Assembly: GCF_002288385.1 (NCBI RefSeq)
Contig: NZ_CP016783.1
Span: forward strand, 1,240,001-1,304,000
Reading direction: 5' to 3'
Length of the DNA: 64,000 nt
DNA from: Candidatus Planktophila lacus
GTDB taxonomy: Bacteria > Actinomycetota > Actinomycetes > Nanopelagicales > Nanopelagicaceae
Under the pieces are notes generated by a model that made no database searches, was not told where the DNA came from, and saw only the letters and a list, made by a program, of their open reading frames with translations. Numbering within the stretch: position 1 is the first letter of the stretch; the number at the start of each line of letters is the position of its first letter. Shown piece after piece: positions 37,118 to 45,287 of this stretch. The translations under genes were made by a program, and so were the position numbers.

Positions 37118-38473
37118 TTAGGAAGGCGCGTTATATTGTGTAAACGCCATGCGCCAATTTCCCAACGGGCCAAGCGCTGCGCCTTTCAAAATATTCTCAG
37201 TTACTGCACGGATTTGCCGTTGGGTCGCCTTGTCGAAGCGGTGTCCCCATGGGCAGCGATCTTCCATCGCGCAAACCCAGCCATTTGTAGCCATATTCAG
37301 GGCGCCCGCACCGGATGGGCGTGTGTAATAAGTGGCCATTGATGGGACGGATTTTTCAAAAGGCAGAATTGAAGATCGCGCGATCGTCTCAACTGGCGGA
37401 CCGTTAAATGTAATCGGAGTATCGGCTTCATAACCAACGACGCCTTTGATAACTGCCCCAGGTTTTAATACATCAAAAGGCCAGAGGCTGGTTTCAACGA
37501 CCATATCTCGTTTAAAACCGAGTGAAAGATATTGCGAACCTAAGAGCGTGACTTCTGGTCGGCCTAAATCACGCCAAGGTGTAACGCCAGAAATCGTTTC
37601 GCCATTTATATCAATCCGGTTATAGGCGGTATTGCCACCAAGGACAATTAGATTAACTCCACGGTCAACCGCTGCTTCAACTGCATTGCGCATTTGCGTT
37701 GTCCAGTATTCGCTGTGTCCACCAAAGACCAGTGCCTTGGTCTTACTTGTTAAATCAGGGTTGCGATCTAAATCAAAGTCGGTGGCATAGTTAATGGAAA
37801 GACCTAGCTTTTCTGCTGCTTTTATTACGGGGTATTCCATGTAGCGGAACTGCCCCGATCCATCACCATCGTAAGGACGCGCAAAGGAAACTTCGCTGGC
37901 GCGAGTTTCGCGTTTTCCGTCAGGGCCTTTATAAAGGCTGTATCCACCCCACTGGTTGTAAGTCTGCCAAGTTATAACTGATGAGATAAAAGTTAAATCA
38001 CTTTCAACGTCAGGATTGTTTATGACTAGCGGAATAAAAGTTGCTTCGCGATTTGGAGCCTGTAACTTAAACAAATATTGACCAGGCAGATACTTTTCAG
38101 AGGCGACAAAATTCCAACCATCTCTTGCAGATAAAGATGCAAAACGGCGAGCGCCAATGCCGTCGTAGTAACCCATGCGATAGATAGTGACCTTGGCTTT
38201 TTCACTTTCAACAAGGGTTAACTTCGCACTTTCTCCGCAACGAAGTGAGGTGGTATCGAAATAACCTTCTGCGCGATCAATTGCCTTGCGCCTTGAGAAA
38301 TCTGCGCTGAGGCGAAATGGCACACCCTTGCTCCAGGTGGGATCGCCCTTTCGAGCGTTCTCAGATTGAACCCATCCCTGCCCCGGCTGCGAGCAGCTTT
38401 GTGCACGAGCAGGCGTTGCCATAGCTGTCGCTCCAGCAAGGACTACAAGGACGCTAACGATCAATTTACGCAT
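37118..38473 (-). CDS. Secreted protein with N,N-dimethylformamidase beta-subunit-like domain
   Basis: 451 residues from ATG 38473 (MRKLIVSVLVVLAGATAMATPARAQ, a clear signal peptide; a start 48 nt upstream would bury it). The mature part contains MGYYDGIGARRFA, VITWQTYNQWGGYSLY, HSEYWTTQMRNAVEAAVDRGVNLIVLGGN and GINYATDFDLD-like segments that match the large-subunit domain of N,N-dimethylformamidase. The family is broad and many members are not amidases, so the substrate is open. It contains Cys pairs consistent with export. Confidence 0.75.
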   Translation of the reverse strand: MRKLIVSVLVVLAGATAMATPARAQSCSQPGQGWVQSENARKGDPTWSKGVPFRLSADFSRRKAIDRAEGYFDTTSLRCGESAKLTLVESEKAKVTIYRMGYYDGIGARRFASLSARDGWNFVASEKYLPGQYLFKLQAPNREATFIPLVINNPDVESDLTFISSVITWQTYNQWGGYSLYKGPDGKRETRASEVSFARPYDGDGSGQFRYMEYPVIKAAEKLGLSINYATDFDLDRNPDLTSKTKALVFGGHSEYWTTQMRNAVEAAVDRGVNLIVLGGNTAYNRIDINGETISGVTPWRDLGRPEVTLLGSQYLSLGFKRDMVVETSLWPFDVLKPGAVIKGVVGYEADTPITFNGPPVETIARSSILPFEKSVPSMATYYTRPSGAGALNMATNGWVCAMEDRCPWGHRFDKATQRQIRAVTENILKGAALGPLGNWRMAFTQYNAPS

Positions 38474-38533
38474 GATGTGCGAAAGGATAGGCGCCCTTAT
38501 TGGGTAGCGCCTGTGAGCCAACCAAGGATTTTG

Positions 38534-38556
38534 CAGATGCGAATGATTTGCATCTG
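38534..38556. promoter_or_regulatory. Palindromic operator candidate upstream of cbiM, Fur-family-like
   Basis: Two 11-nt arms, CAGATGCGAAT and ATTTGCATCTG, flank a single central G; 10 of 11 positions pair. The AATGATT core and 1-nt centre resemble Fur/Zur/Nur-type boxes. It lies directly upstream of the cbiM -10 (38560-38565), covering the -35 and spacer, so binding should repress. Confidence 0.55.
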
Positions 38557-38559
38557 GCT

Positions 38560-38565
38560 TACAAT
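38560..38565 (+). promoter_or_regulatory. -10 element of the cbiMNQO operon, leaderless
   Basis: TACAAT ends 6 nt before ATG 38572; there is no Shine-Dalgarno. The palindrome at 38534-38556 ends 3 bp upstream of it. Confidence 0.5.
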
Positions 38566-38571
38566 TTACGC

Positions 38572-39246
38572 ATGCATATCCCTGATGGCTTTATCGACCT
38601 GCCCACCTCTGCCGCCTTCGCCGCGGTAGCCGCAGCAGGCGTTGCCATCTCCATCCGTGGCGCAAAATCTTCGCTTGATGAGAAGACCGCGCCGTTAGCC
38701 GGACTTACTGCAACCTTTATCTTTGCGGTGCAGATGCTCAATTTTCCGGTCGCTGCCGGAACTAGCGGACACTTACTTGGCGCAGGACTTGCTGCAGTAT
38801 TGATTGGTCCTTATGCAGCAACTTTGGCGATAACAATTGTTTTGATCTTGCAAGCCCTGCTCTTTGCAGACGGTGGATTAAGCGCACTTGGCTTAAGTAT
38901 CTTTAATATGTCACTCGTTGCCGTCTGGTTTGGTTACGGCGTCTTTCTCTTGGTTAAGAAGATTGCACCGAAGAAGAAACTTTCAATCAGCATCGCAGCG
39001 GCAATCGCAGCGTTGTTATCTGTACCAGCTGCTGCCGCAGGATTTGTTCTGCAATATGCAATCGGTGCCAATGCCACTTTCTCAGTCTCTGCAGTCTTCA
39101 CTGCGATGATCGGTACACACTTCCTTATCGGAATCGGTGAAGCGCTAATTACCTTCTTCGCCGTTGGTGCAGTACTAGCCAGTCGCTCAGATTTGGTTTA
39201 CGGATATAAGAACGAGAGTTCCAAACTAGAGATTCGTGCCAACTAA
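38572..39246 (+). CDS. cbiM: Cobalt/nickel ECF transporter substrate-binding subunit CbiM
   Basis: 224 residues. Integral membrane substrate-capture component. It begins MHIPDGFIDLPTSAAFAAV; the family needs this exact N-terminus because His2 and the terminal amine bind the metal, so ATG 38572 must be the start even though an in-frame codon exists 72 nt upstream. About seven membrane segments follow, with the conserved GTSGHLLGAGLAAVLIGPYAA region. Co(II) versus Ni(II) cannot be decided. It is coupled to the next gene (shared A in TAATG). Confidence 0.95.
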   Translation: MHIPDGFIDLPTSAAFAAVAAAGVAISIRGAKSSLDEKTAPLAGLTATFIFAVQMLNFPVAAGTSGHLLGAGLAAVLIGPYAATLAITIVLILQALLFADGGLSALGLSIFNMSLVAVWFGYGVFLLVKKIAPKKKLSISIAAAIAALLSVPAAAAGFVLQYAIGANATFSVSAVFTAMIGTHFLIGIGEALITFFAVGAVLASRSDLVYGYKNESSKLEIRAN

Positions 39247-39548
39247 TGAAGCAGAAAACATTTTTGATCACGGGGTTTATTGCCTCACTATTTCTTGCAG
39301 GAATTGTTTCGTTCTACGCATCGTCCAATCCTGATGGCCTAGAAAAGGTTGCTGGTGACATTGGTTTTATTGATACGGCGAAAGAGAACACCAATAGCGA
39401 AGGAATACTTGCTGACTATGGCGTCAAGGGCGTAGATAACCAGCGTCTTTCAACAGGTGCAGCAGGTGTAATTGGTGTTGTTGCCACGGGAGCAATTTCA
39501 ACTGGACTCTTCTTCTTAATTCGCCGTAAATCTGGTGACAAAAAATAA
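39246..39548 (+). CDS. PDGLE-domain accessory subunit (CbiN-like)
   Basis: 100 residues with two membrane segments (FLITGFIASLFLAGIVSFYA and GVIGVVATGAISTGLFFLI). Between them the SNPDGLEKVAGDIGF motif defines the PDGLE domain, which replaces or accompanies CbiN in many Co/Ni transporters and helps load CbiM. It ends RRKSGDKK with a run of six A before the TAA. The reading frame one base back continues openly into cbiQ (see findings). Confidence 0.88.
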   Translation: MKQKTFLITGFIASLFLAGIVSFYASSNPDGLEKVAGDIGFIDTAKENTNSEGILADYGVKGVDNQRLSTGAAGVIGVVATGAISTGLFFLIRRKSGDKK

Positions 39549-39607
39549 AACTTCAGACCACAGAACTTGATCTCGTACATACCCATGGCCACCACCACGG
39601 CCACGAT

Positions 39608-40363
39608 GTGGGCGAGCGACTTTATCTACACCGCCATTCAGTAACGCATTCACTGCCCTCACACGTAAAGATTCTGACCGTTCTTGTCTTCATCTCAGTC
39701 TCTGTTGCAACGCCAATTACTCGCTGGCCTGCATTTATCGCCTTTTTTAGCCTGCTTATCTTCACAGCAGTTATGAGCAAGATTCCGATTCTTCTGCTCT
39801 TTAAGCGTGCGTTAATTGAGATTCCATTTGTCTTCTTTGCAATCCTGATGCCATTTTTTGGTGAAGGTGAAAAGTTCTCCATCTTTGGCGTAATGGTTTA
39901 TCGCGATGGTTTATTGGCTGGAACTTCTATTGTGGTTAAGGGAACGCTTGGCGTTCTAGCCGCGGTGATTCTTTCAACTACAACAACGGCGCGCGAAATC
40001 CTGCGGGGCTTAGAAAAACTCAAACTTCCAATGATCATGGTTCAGATCGCCTCATTTATGTTGCGCTATATCAATGTGATTAGCGATGAGATGGAGCGGA
40101 TGAAAGTTGCCCGCGAGTCACGTGGCTTTATTGCAACTGGGATCAAACATTGGAAAGTTTTAGCAACCGCAGCAGCTGCTCTCTTTATTCGCTCTTACGA
40201 GCGCGGTGAACGAGTTCACTTAGCGATGCTCTCTCGCGGCTTCGATGGCGCACTTCCATCGCTAGATTCTCATTCCGTAACTACACGTGAATGGTTCACT
40301 GCGCTATCAATTCCAGGCCTCGCCTTAATTGCTTCAATAACCGCATCACTGATTGGTTGGTAG
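39608..40363 (+). CDS. cbiQ: Cobalt/nickel ECF transporter transmembrane subunit CbiQ
   Basis: 251 residues from GTG 39608, the only standard start available. The T-component couples CbiM to the ATPase: membrane segments are followed by the coupling-helix pattern ARESRGFIATG and MLSRGFDGALP (two Ala-Arg-Gly-type signatures). No Shine-Dalgarno precedes the GTG. The 60 nt upstream are open in the same frame and encode a His-rich stretch (LDLVHTHGHHHGHD), so the true N-terminus may be longer and reached in a non-standard way. cbiO begins 2 bp after the stop. Confidence 0.88.
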   Translation: MGERLYLHRHSVTHSLPSHVKILTVLVFISVSVATPITRWPAFIAFFSLLIFTAVMSKIPILLLFKRALIEIPFVFFAILMPFFGEGEKFSIFGVMVYRDGLLAGTSIVVKGTLGVLAAVILSTTTTAREILRGLEKLKLPMIMVQIASFMLRYINVISDEMERMKVARESRGFIATGIKHWKVLATAAAALFIRSYERGERVHLAMLSRGFDGALPSLDSHSVTTREWFTALSIPGLALIASITASLIGW

Positions 40364-40365
40364 AA

Positions 40366-41112
40366 ATGTCTAACGTCCCAAGCTTGCAGATCACCGAATT
40401 GGCATTTGCTTATCCCGATGGCAACCAGGCGTTGTATGGCGTAAATCTGACAATCCAAAAGGGTGAGCGCGTTGCACTACTAGGTCCTAACGGTGCCGGC
40501 AAGACAACACTGGTTATGCATATGAATGGAATTCACCCAACAATGCAGGGTGAAGTACGTATTTCAGGCGAGCTAGTCGATAGCAAAAATAAAGAGTCTC
40601 TAAAAGCGATTCGCTCCAAAGTAGGAATCGTCTTTCAAGATCCAGATGATCAACTATTTATGCCTACCGTTGGAGAAGATGTCGCCTTTGGACCGTACAA
40701 CATGGGGCTCCGCGGTGAAGCGCTAGATAAAGTTGTTCAAGAAGCGTTAACCCAGGTTGGCATGTTGGATTTCATCGATCGCCCACCGCACCATTTATCT
40801 TTCGGACAACGTCGCCGTGTTGCTGTTGCAACAGTGCTTGCGATGAAGCCTGAGATCTTGGTCCTTGATGAACCATCTTCTAACTTAGATCCTGCTAGCA
40901 GGCGCGAACTTGCAGATATCTTGCGTTCGTTAGATATCACTATCGTCATGGTTACTCACGATCTGCCCTATGCCTTTGAACTCTGTGAGCGTTCGGTAAT
41001 TCTCTCTGGCGGCATCATCGTTGCAGATGGCAAGACAGGCCAAATTCTCAACGATGAGAAGTTACTGAAGTCGCATCGCCTAGAACTACCGGTTGGGTTT
41101 TCATTTAACTAG
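40366..41112 (+). CDS. cbiO: Cobalt/nickel ECF transporter ATP-binding subunit CbiO
   Basis: 248 residues from ATG 40366 (MSNVPSLQITELAFAYPDG). Walker A GPNGAGKTTLVMHM, Q-loop VFQDPDDQLF, signature HLSFGQRRRVAVA, Walker B EILVLDEPSSNLDP, and H-loop MVTHDLPYA. The longer in-frame start at 40291 lies inside cbiQ and is unlikely. Energises uptake by the CbiMQ complex. The 3' end overlaps the convergent EamA gene by 12 bp. Confidence 0.95.
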   Translation: MSNVPSLQITELAFAYPDGNQALYGVNLTIQKGERVALLGPNGAGKTTLVMHMNGIHPTMQGEVRISGELVDSKNKESLKAIRSKVGIVFQDPDDQLFMPTVGEDVAFGPYNMGLRGEALDKVVQEALTQVGMLDFIDRPPHHLSFGQRRRVAVATVLAMKPEILVLDEPSSNLDPASRRELADILRSLDITIVMVTHDLPYAFELCERSVILSGGIIVADGKTGQILNDEKLLKSHRLELPVGFSFN

Positions 41113-42009
41113 CCGAAGTTTGATGCGATTTTGACCGATTGCAGCGCCCAGTAAAACAATGAGTGCTCCAACTGGTTCATACCAATGAATCTTCTCTTGT
41201 AAGAAGATCACACCAACAATCACCGCTACAACTGGCGTTAAATACGTGACGCTGCTCGCTATTGCACTTCCTGCCAGCGCCATAACTTTAAAGTTCCAAA
41301 TGTATGCAAACCCGCTACCAAATACGCCAAGTGCGATCATCGCAAAAACAGGAGCTGCTTTGTATTCGTATGTATCAATACCGTTGTAGATAAAGAAGGG
41401 AAGCAAGGTGAGCGCACCAAGAGTTACTTGCCCAGCTGCAATAGATTCTGGCGCCAATTTATGCGGTAGAACGAAGCGGCGTGAATAAGGAAATGAAAAC
41501 CCATAACAAGTAACAGCAGCAAGCAAAATTAGAATTGCCCAGAGCGGATTGTCACCAAGACCTTTCCAAGCACCTAAAACAGTTAATACTCCAGTAAACC
41601 CAATCAAGATACCTACTACCTGATGAAGTTTCGGTTTCTCTTTTCGCGTAACAACCATAATTGCTAGCAAAGTCATTAGAGGTGTTACCGCGTTAATAAT
41701 TCCCGCTAGAACAGAAGTGACTTCCGTTTCGGCTAGCGCGAAGAAGACCCCTGGAATAACATTTAAAAGTAGTGAAACAACCCAAAGGTGAAATAGAACC
41801 TTCTTTGATTCGGGAAGTGCAATTCCTTTGTACTTAGCCCATGCCAGCAAAGTCAGCGCACCAAGTGCACAGCGACCAAAGGCAACTCCAAATGGAGTTA
41901 GAAATTCAAGGCCCAATTTGATAAATATGAATGAACAGCCCCAGACAACTCCTAAGGCTAGGTAGATCGGTAGCCACGAACTATCTTTCTGTGGCTGCGA
42001 GGATGACAC
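41101..42009 (-). CDS. EamA/DMT-family transporter
   Basis: 302 residues. Ten hydrophobic segments in two EamA repeats (WLPIYLALGVVWGCSFIFIKLG ... and PLWAILILLAAVTCYGFSFPYS ...). Probably exports or takes up a small metabolite; substrate unknown. The ORF extends into the tRNA-Lys gene, so the start must be later: GTG 42009, one base after the 3' end of the tRNA at 42011. The gene is thus almost certainly on the tRNA transcript or starts from a promoter inside it. Confidence 0.85.
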   Translation of the reverse strand: MSSSQPQKDSSWLPIYLALGVVWGCSFIFIKLGLEFLTPFGVAFGRCALGALTLLAWAKYKGIALPESKKVLFHLWVVSLLLNVIPGVFFALAETEVTSVLAGIINAVTPLMTLLAIMVVTRKEKPKLHQVVGILIGFTGVLTVLGAWKGLGDNPLWAILILLAAVTCYGFSFPYSRRFVLPHKLAPESIAAGQVTLGALTLLPFFIYNGIDTYEYKAAPVFAMIALGVFGSGFAYIWNFKVMALAGSAIASSVTYLTPVVAVIVGVIFLQEKIHWYEPVGALIVLLGAAIGQNRIKLRLVK

Positions 42010-42010
42010 G

Positions 42011-42083
42011 TGGGCCCTGTCGGGCTCGAACCGACGACCCACGGATTAAAAGTCCGTTGCTCTACCGACTGAGCTAAAGGCCC
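42011..42083 (-). tRNA. tRNA-Lys (TTT)
   Basis: 73 nt, full cloverleaf. The acceptor arms GGGCCTT and AGGGCCC pair with one G-U; the anticodon stem ACGGA/TCCGT encloses CTTTTAA (anticodon TTT); the T arm is GTCGG-TTCGAGC-CCGAC. The discriminator is A, and CCA is not encoded. Confidence 0.96.
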
Positions 42084-42139
42084 CACTGTATTTCGGCGAA
42101 AGTAGCACCGAACACTCGCCGTATCTTAGCGGAGTTTTA

Positions 42140-43003
42140 TCACCGTCTAACAGCTTTATAGGTGCTAAGTGAGGTGCCACCGAGATCATCCCCGTCATCG
42201 GGTGCAACGTGGAGAAAAAGATCTTCTCCTGTAATCGACAGGGAAAATGGATTTCTGGTGAGCACATGCCCAGCCTTTGTGTGCGAATAGATCGGTATTT
42301 CATGAACTATTTTTTTGGTTTTAAAATCTAGTAAGGCTAGGCCGCCAAGTTCTGATGCCATTTGTTTTTCAGCTTCTTCATTGGATAAGAGTACTGAAAT
42401 CCCACTAGCGATCACTTCACCAGAATTGAGAAAAATCGCGTCTTGATAATCAACGAAGTGGCTGGGGTTTTTCCATTGTTCAATTTCTTCACCTTTTTGA
42501 TTCCACACATAAAGCACACGGGATCCCCAATTGCCTCCATAAATCAATGATTTTTCTGGGTCTGGCACAGCCCAGCCAATGGAATCATTTATACGAAAAA
42601 CTTCACGAATTGAAAAATCAAATGCATTAACTGCAACAACCATGCTGCGTGCATGAGGTCTATATTCTCCAACTGGAATCCAAATATCTTCTCCATCAAA
42701 ATCTATTCCACCCGGATGGTACATAGATCCTTCACCGATAATCAGGTCTTTTATTAGCGACCCAGACCGATTCGCAATAAATAGGTGACCAACACCGCTA
42801 CCCGGTGTTGATTTATTTGGATCAAAAACATTTTGTGGGGGCTCATTAACTTCAACAGATGAGAGAAAGACATAATTTTCTGTAACAACTAAGCCTTGCG
42901 GATGATATGTAGGAAACTTAAATGAAATTGAATCTTCAAGTTGCCACTGGGTAGTGCGATCGCAGGCTAGGAAACTTTCACGTATTTCTTGACTGTTACG
43001 CAT
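42140..43003 (-). CDS. Hypothetical beta-propeller-like protein (possibly DUF6454)
   Basis: About 287 residues. No signal peptide from the chosen start. Strand-rich repeats with 'YHPGGIDFDGEDIWIPVGEYRPHARSMVVAVNAFDF' and 'YHPQGLVVTENYVFLSSVEV' suggest a six-bladed propeller; the pattern recalls DUF6454 proteins, from memory only. ATG 43003 is chosen because TAGGCT ends 7 nt upstream; the ORF could extend 51 nt further. It sits alone between tRNA-Lys and sua5 and reads as somewhat more AT-rich than its neighbours, so recent acquisition is possible. Confidence 0.6.
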   Translation of the reverse strand: MRNSQEIRESFLACDRTTQWQLEDSISFKFPTYHPQGLVVTENYVFLSSVEVNEPPQNVFDPNKSTPGSGVGHLFIANRSGSLIKDLIIGEGSMYHPGGIDFDGEDIWIPVGEYRPHARSMVVAVNAFDFSIREVFRINDSIGWAVPDPEKSLIYGGNWGSRVLYVWNQKGEEIEQWKNPSHFVDYQDAIFLNSGEVIASGISVLLSNEEAEKQMASELGGLALLDFKTKKIVHEIPIYSHTKAGHVLTRNPFSLSITGEDLFLHVAPDDGDDLGGTSLSTYKAVRR

Positions 43004-43010
43004 AGCCGAA

Positions 43011-43016
43011 AGCCTA
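43011..43016 (-). promoter_or_regulatory. -10 element of the propeller-like gene at 42140-43003
   Basis: TAGGCT on the minus strand ends 7 nt before ATG 43003; the same hexamer precedes the gene at 7853. Confidence 0.4.
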
Positions 43017-43090
43017 CCAACCTGATTTACGAAAACCATATTTATTTTGATCACTAGACCTACGCAAAATCTTCATGTTCCAAAAGAGTT

Positions 43091-44056
43091 CTATCTCCCC
43101 TTTGACGCTCGCAATAAGCGGTCGCGGATGGCGAGGGCCAATCCATTGCCAGTTGGCTCTTGAACTACAACAGTTTTGAGGCCTTTTTTATCAGCTTCGC
43201 GAAGTGCTGAGTAAATAACGCGTGCGAATTCTTCTACTGTTTTTGGTGAAGCTAAACGAATAACACTTTCGGGTGTTTCAAATTCTGCGAGAGCAATAAA
43301 ACCTTCTGTGGCAATTGGTGTTCGATTTAATTCAACGGTTGCACTTGGCGCGTAATGGTTTTCAAGCGATCCACTAACACGGATATCTGTTGCCTCGGTT
43401 AGAACTTTCAATCCAGTGACTTCTTCAATCATCTCGGTTGTGATTGCTCCTGGGCGCAAGATACGAGGAGCGGTAGATGTGCAATCGATGATCGTTGATT
43501 CAACTCCTACCGATGATGAACCGCCATCGAGGATTTGATCGGTTGGCGCTAGATAGTTAGCAAGCTCTTCGCGCACTGCATCTGCAGTCGTTGGCGAAAC
43601 ATGGCCAAAGCGATTGGCACTGGGCGCAGCAATTCCTTTGCCGCCAATCTTTTCAAAAGCAGATAGCAAGGCAAGTGCAACAACGTGGTCAGGTACTCGT
43701 AAACCAACTGTTGGTTGGCCACCAGTTACAAAATCTTCGGCGAGTATTGAGCGCTTTAGAACTAGCGTCATCGGACCCGGCCAGAAGTTGCGAGCAAGTG
43801 CGATTGCGTAGTCAGGGATTTCATCTGCCCACTCACCTATTGCTTGCATTGAATGGATATGAACAATTAGCGGATGATCTGCGGGGCGACCTTTTGCTTG
43901 ATAAATGCGAGCAACGGCTGCAGCGTTTGTGGCATCGGCGCCAAGGCCATAAACAGTTTCGGTGGGAAAAGCGACAAGGCCACCGTCTTTAACCAACTGG
44001 GCTGCTGTTGTTAGAGCGTCAGCGGTGCAATTTGAGACGAATTCACCACTGGTCAT
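43091..44056 (-). CDS. L-threonylcarbamoyladenylate synthase, Sua5 type
   Basis: 321 residues. Makes the activated intermediate for tRNA t6A37. The N-terminal YrdC/TsaC domain has FPTETVYGLGADATN, YQAKGRPADHPLIVHI, GPMTLVLKR, VGLRVPDH, PSANRFGHVSPT and GVESTIIDCT. A ~110-residue C-terminal Sua5 domain follows, so it is the long form. ATG 44056 has GATAAT ending 7 nt upstream; the in-frame start at 44095 lies before that element. In many actinobacteria sua5 is next to wecA; here 4 kb separates them. Confidence 0.93.
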   Translation of the reverse strand: MTSGEFVSNCTADALTTAAQLVKDGGLVAFPTETVYGLGADATNAAAVARIYQAKGRPADHPLIVHIHSMQAIGEWADEIPDYAIALARNFWPGPMTLVLKRSILAEDFVTGGQPTVGLRVPDHVVALALLSAFEKIGGKGIAAPSANRFGHVSPTTADAVREELANYLAPTDQILDGGSSSVGVESTIIDCTSTAPRILRPGAITTEMIEEVTGLKVLTEATDIRVSGSLENHYAPSATVELNRTPIATEGFIALAEFETPESVIRLASPKTVEEFARVIYSALREADKKGLKTVVVQEPTGNGLALAIRDRLLRASKGR

Positions 44057-44063
44057 GTGCGCA

Positions 44064-44069
44064 ATTATC
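44064..44069 (-). promoter_or_regulatory. -10 element of sua5, leaderless
   Basis: GATAAT on the minus strand ends 7 nt before ATG 44056 and fixes that start. Confidence 0.45.
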
Positions 44070-44095
44070 GCGCCTTTTTGCGAGAAGATAACCAC

Positions 44096-45226
44096 ATGGC
44101 CGCGCAGGTAAAGGTAATGCAGATAATCGCCCGCATGAATGTGGGTGGTCCTGCTGTGATCGTGGCCGAACTCATGCGCGGGCTAGATAAAAGCCAGTTC
44201 GAGCAAATCTTGGTAACTGGTTATTGCGATGAGAATGAAGCAGATTATTTAGATACCGTTGCCAAAGATGTTAAAGCGACGCGCATTGCAGGTTTGGGGC
44301 GATCAGTTTCTTTGATTGCTGACCTCAAAGCATTTTTTGGTCTGGTTTCACTAATTCGTAAATACAAACCAGATGTAATTCATACCCACACCGCTAAAGC
44401 CGGAGTGCTGGGTCGATTGGCATCTTTGTTAGGGGGTCGCGGAGCAGTGCGCGTTCATACATTCCACGGACACTTACTGCATGGGTATTTCAGTTCTGCG
44501 TTAACTAAATTAGTTATATTGATTGAGAAGTTCCTTGCCGCGCGCACCAGCGTGTTAATCGCAATTGGCAGCAAAGTAAAAGAAGATCTATTGGCAGCCG
44601 GAATTGGTCGCGCCCATAAGTACCGAGTCTTCTTCCCCGGTTTGCCTGCGCCAAAGACTGGTTCTAAAGCAGCGGCCCAGAGCGCGCTAGGTATTTCTTC
44701 TGAAGTCTTGTACTGCACTTTCGTTGGTCGCTTAACGCAGATTAAACGCCCCGATCGTTTATTAGATGTGGCCGCTGAATGTAAGCGCCGTGGAATTGAT
44801 CTTCGTTTCTTGGTTGCCGGCGAAGGCGAACTATTTGAGAGTTCAAAGCAGCGCGCACTGAAAGATCAATTAAATGTGACCTTCTTTGGCTGGCGCAGTG
44901 ATATCGATCAGATATTTGCGTCAAGTGATATCGCGATTCTGACTTCAGATAATGAAGGTATTCCACTTACTTTGATCCAAGCAGCACAAGCTGGTCTACC
45001 AATTGTTGCGACAAACGTTGGTTCGATCTCGGATATCGTCATAAATGAGAGCACGGGCTATCTCACCGCAACAACTGCCACAGAAATGGCTGATGCGATT
45101 GAGAAATTGGTGCGTGACCCACAACTTCGCCAAATGATGGGCGCTGCAGGAAAAGCACATGCCGAGCGCTATTTCTCGCTAGATCGCATGATCAAAGACC
45201 ACTCAGATCTATATCGCTCGCTATAA
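44096..45226 (+). CDS. Glycosyltransferase family 4
   Basis: 376 residues from ATG 44096 (MAAQVKVMQIIARMNVGGPA); an ATG at 44117 is an alternative with AGGTAAAGG upstream. GT-B fold: the N-domain has NVGGPAVIVAELM and DVIHTHTAKAGVLGRLA, the C-domain has TFVGRLTQIKRPDRLLD and the donor site SDNEGIPLTLIQAAQAGLPIVATNVG. The 'HTHTAKAG' pattern is typical of GT4 enzymes acting on lipid-linked or capsular sugars. It may work with the WecA-like transferase at 48244-49284, but this is inference. Confidence 0.88.
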   Translation: MAAQVKVMQIIARMNVGGPAVIVAELMRGLDKSQFEQILVTGYCDENEADYLDTVAKDVKATRIAGLGRSVSLIADLKAFFGLVSLIRKYKPDVIHTHTAKAGVLGRLASLLGGRGAVRVHTFHGHLLHGYFSSALTKLVILIEKFLAARTSVLIAIGSKVKEDLLAAGIGRAHKYRVFFPGLPAPKTGSKAAAQSALGISSEVLYCTFVGRLTQIKRPDRLLDVAAECKRRGIDLRFLVAGEGELFESSKQRALKDQLNVTFFGWRSDIDQIFASSDIAILTSDNEGIPLTLIQAAQAGLPIVATNVGSISDIVINESTGYLTATTATEMADAIEKLVRDPQLRQMMGAAGKAHAERYFSLDRMIKDHSDLYRSL

Positions 45227-45287
45227 ATCACACCTTTTTCACAGAACCTCCACAGTCACGTATAACTAAATAGGAGATACTTATCCC

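Noticed and set aside
42140-43054. Integrated element at tRNA-Lys.
   Set aside because: No integrase, no repeated tRNA 3' end and only one gene between tRNA-Lys and sua5; acquisition remains possible but an element is not supported.
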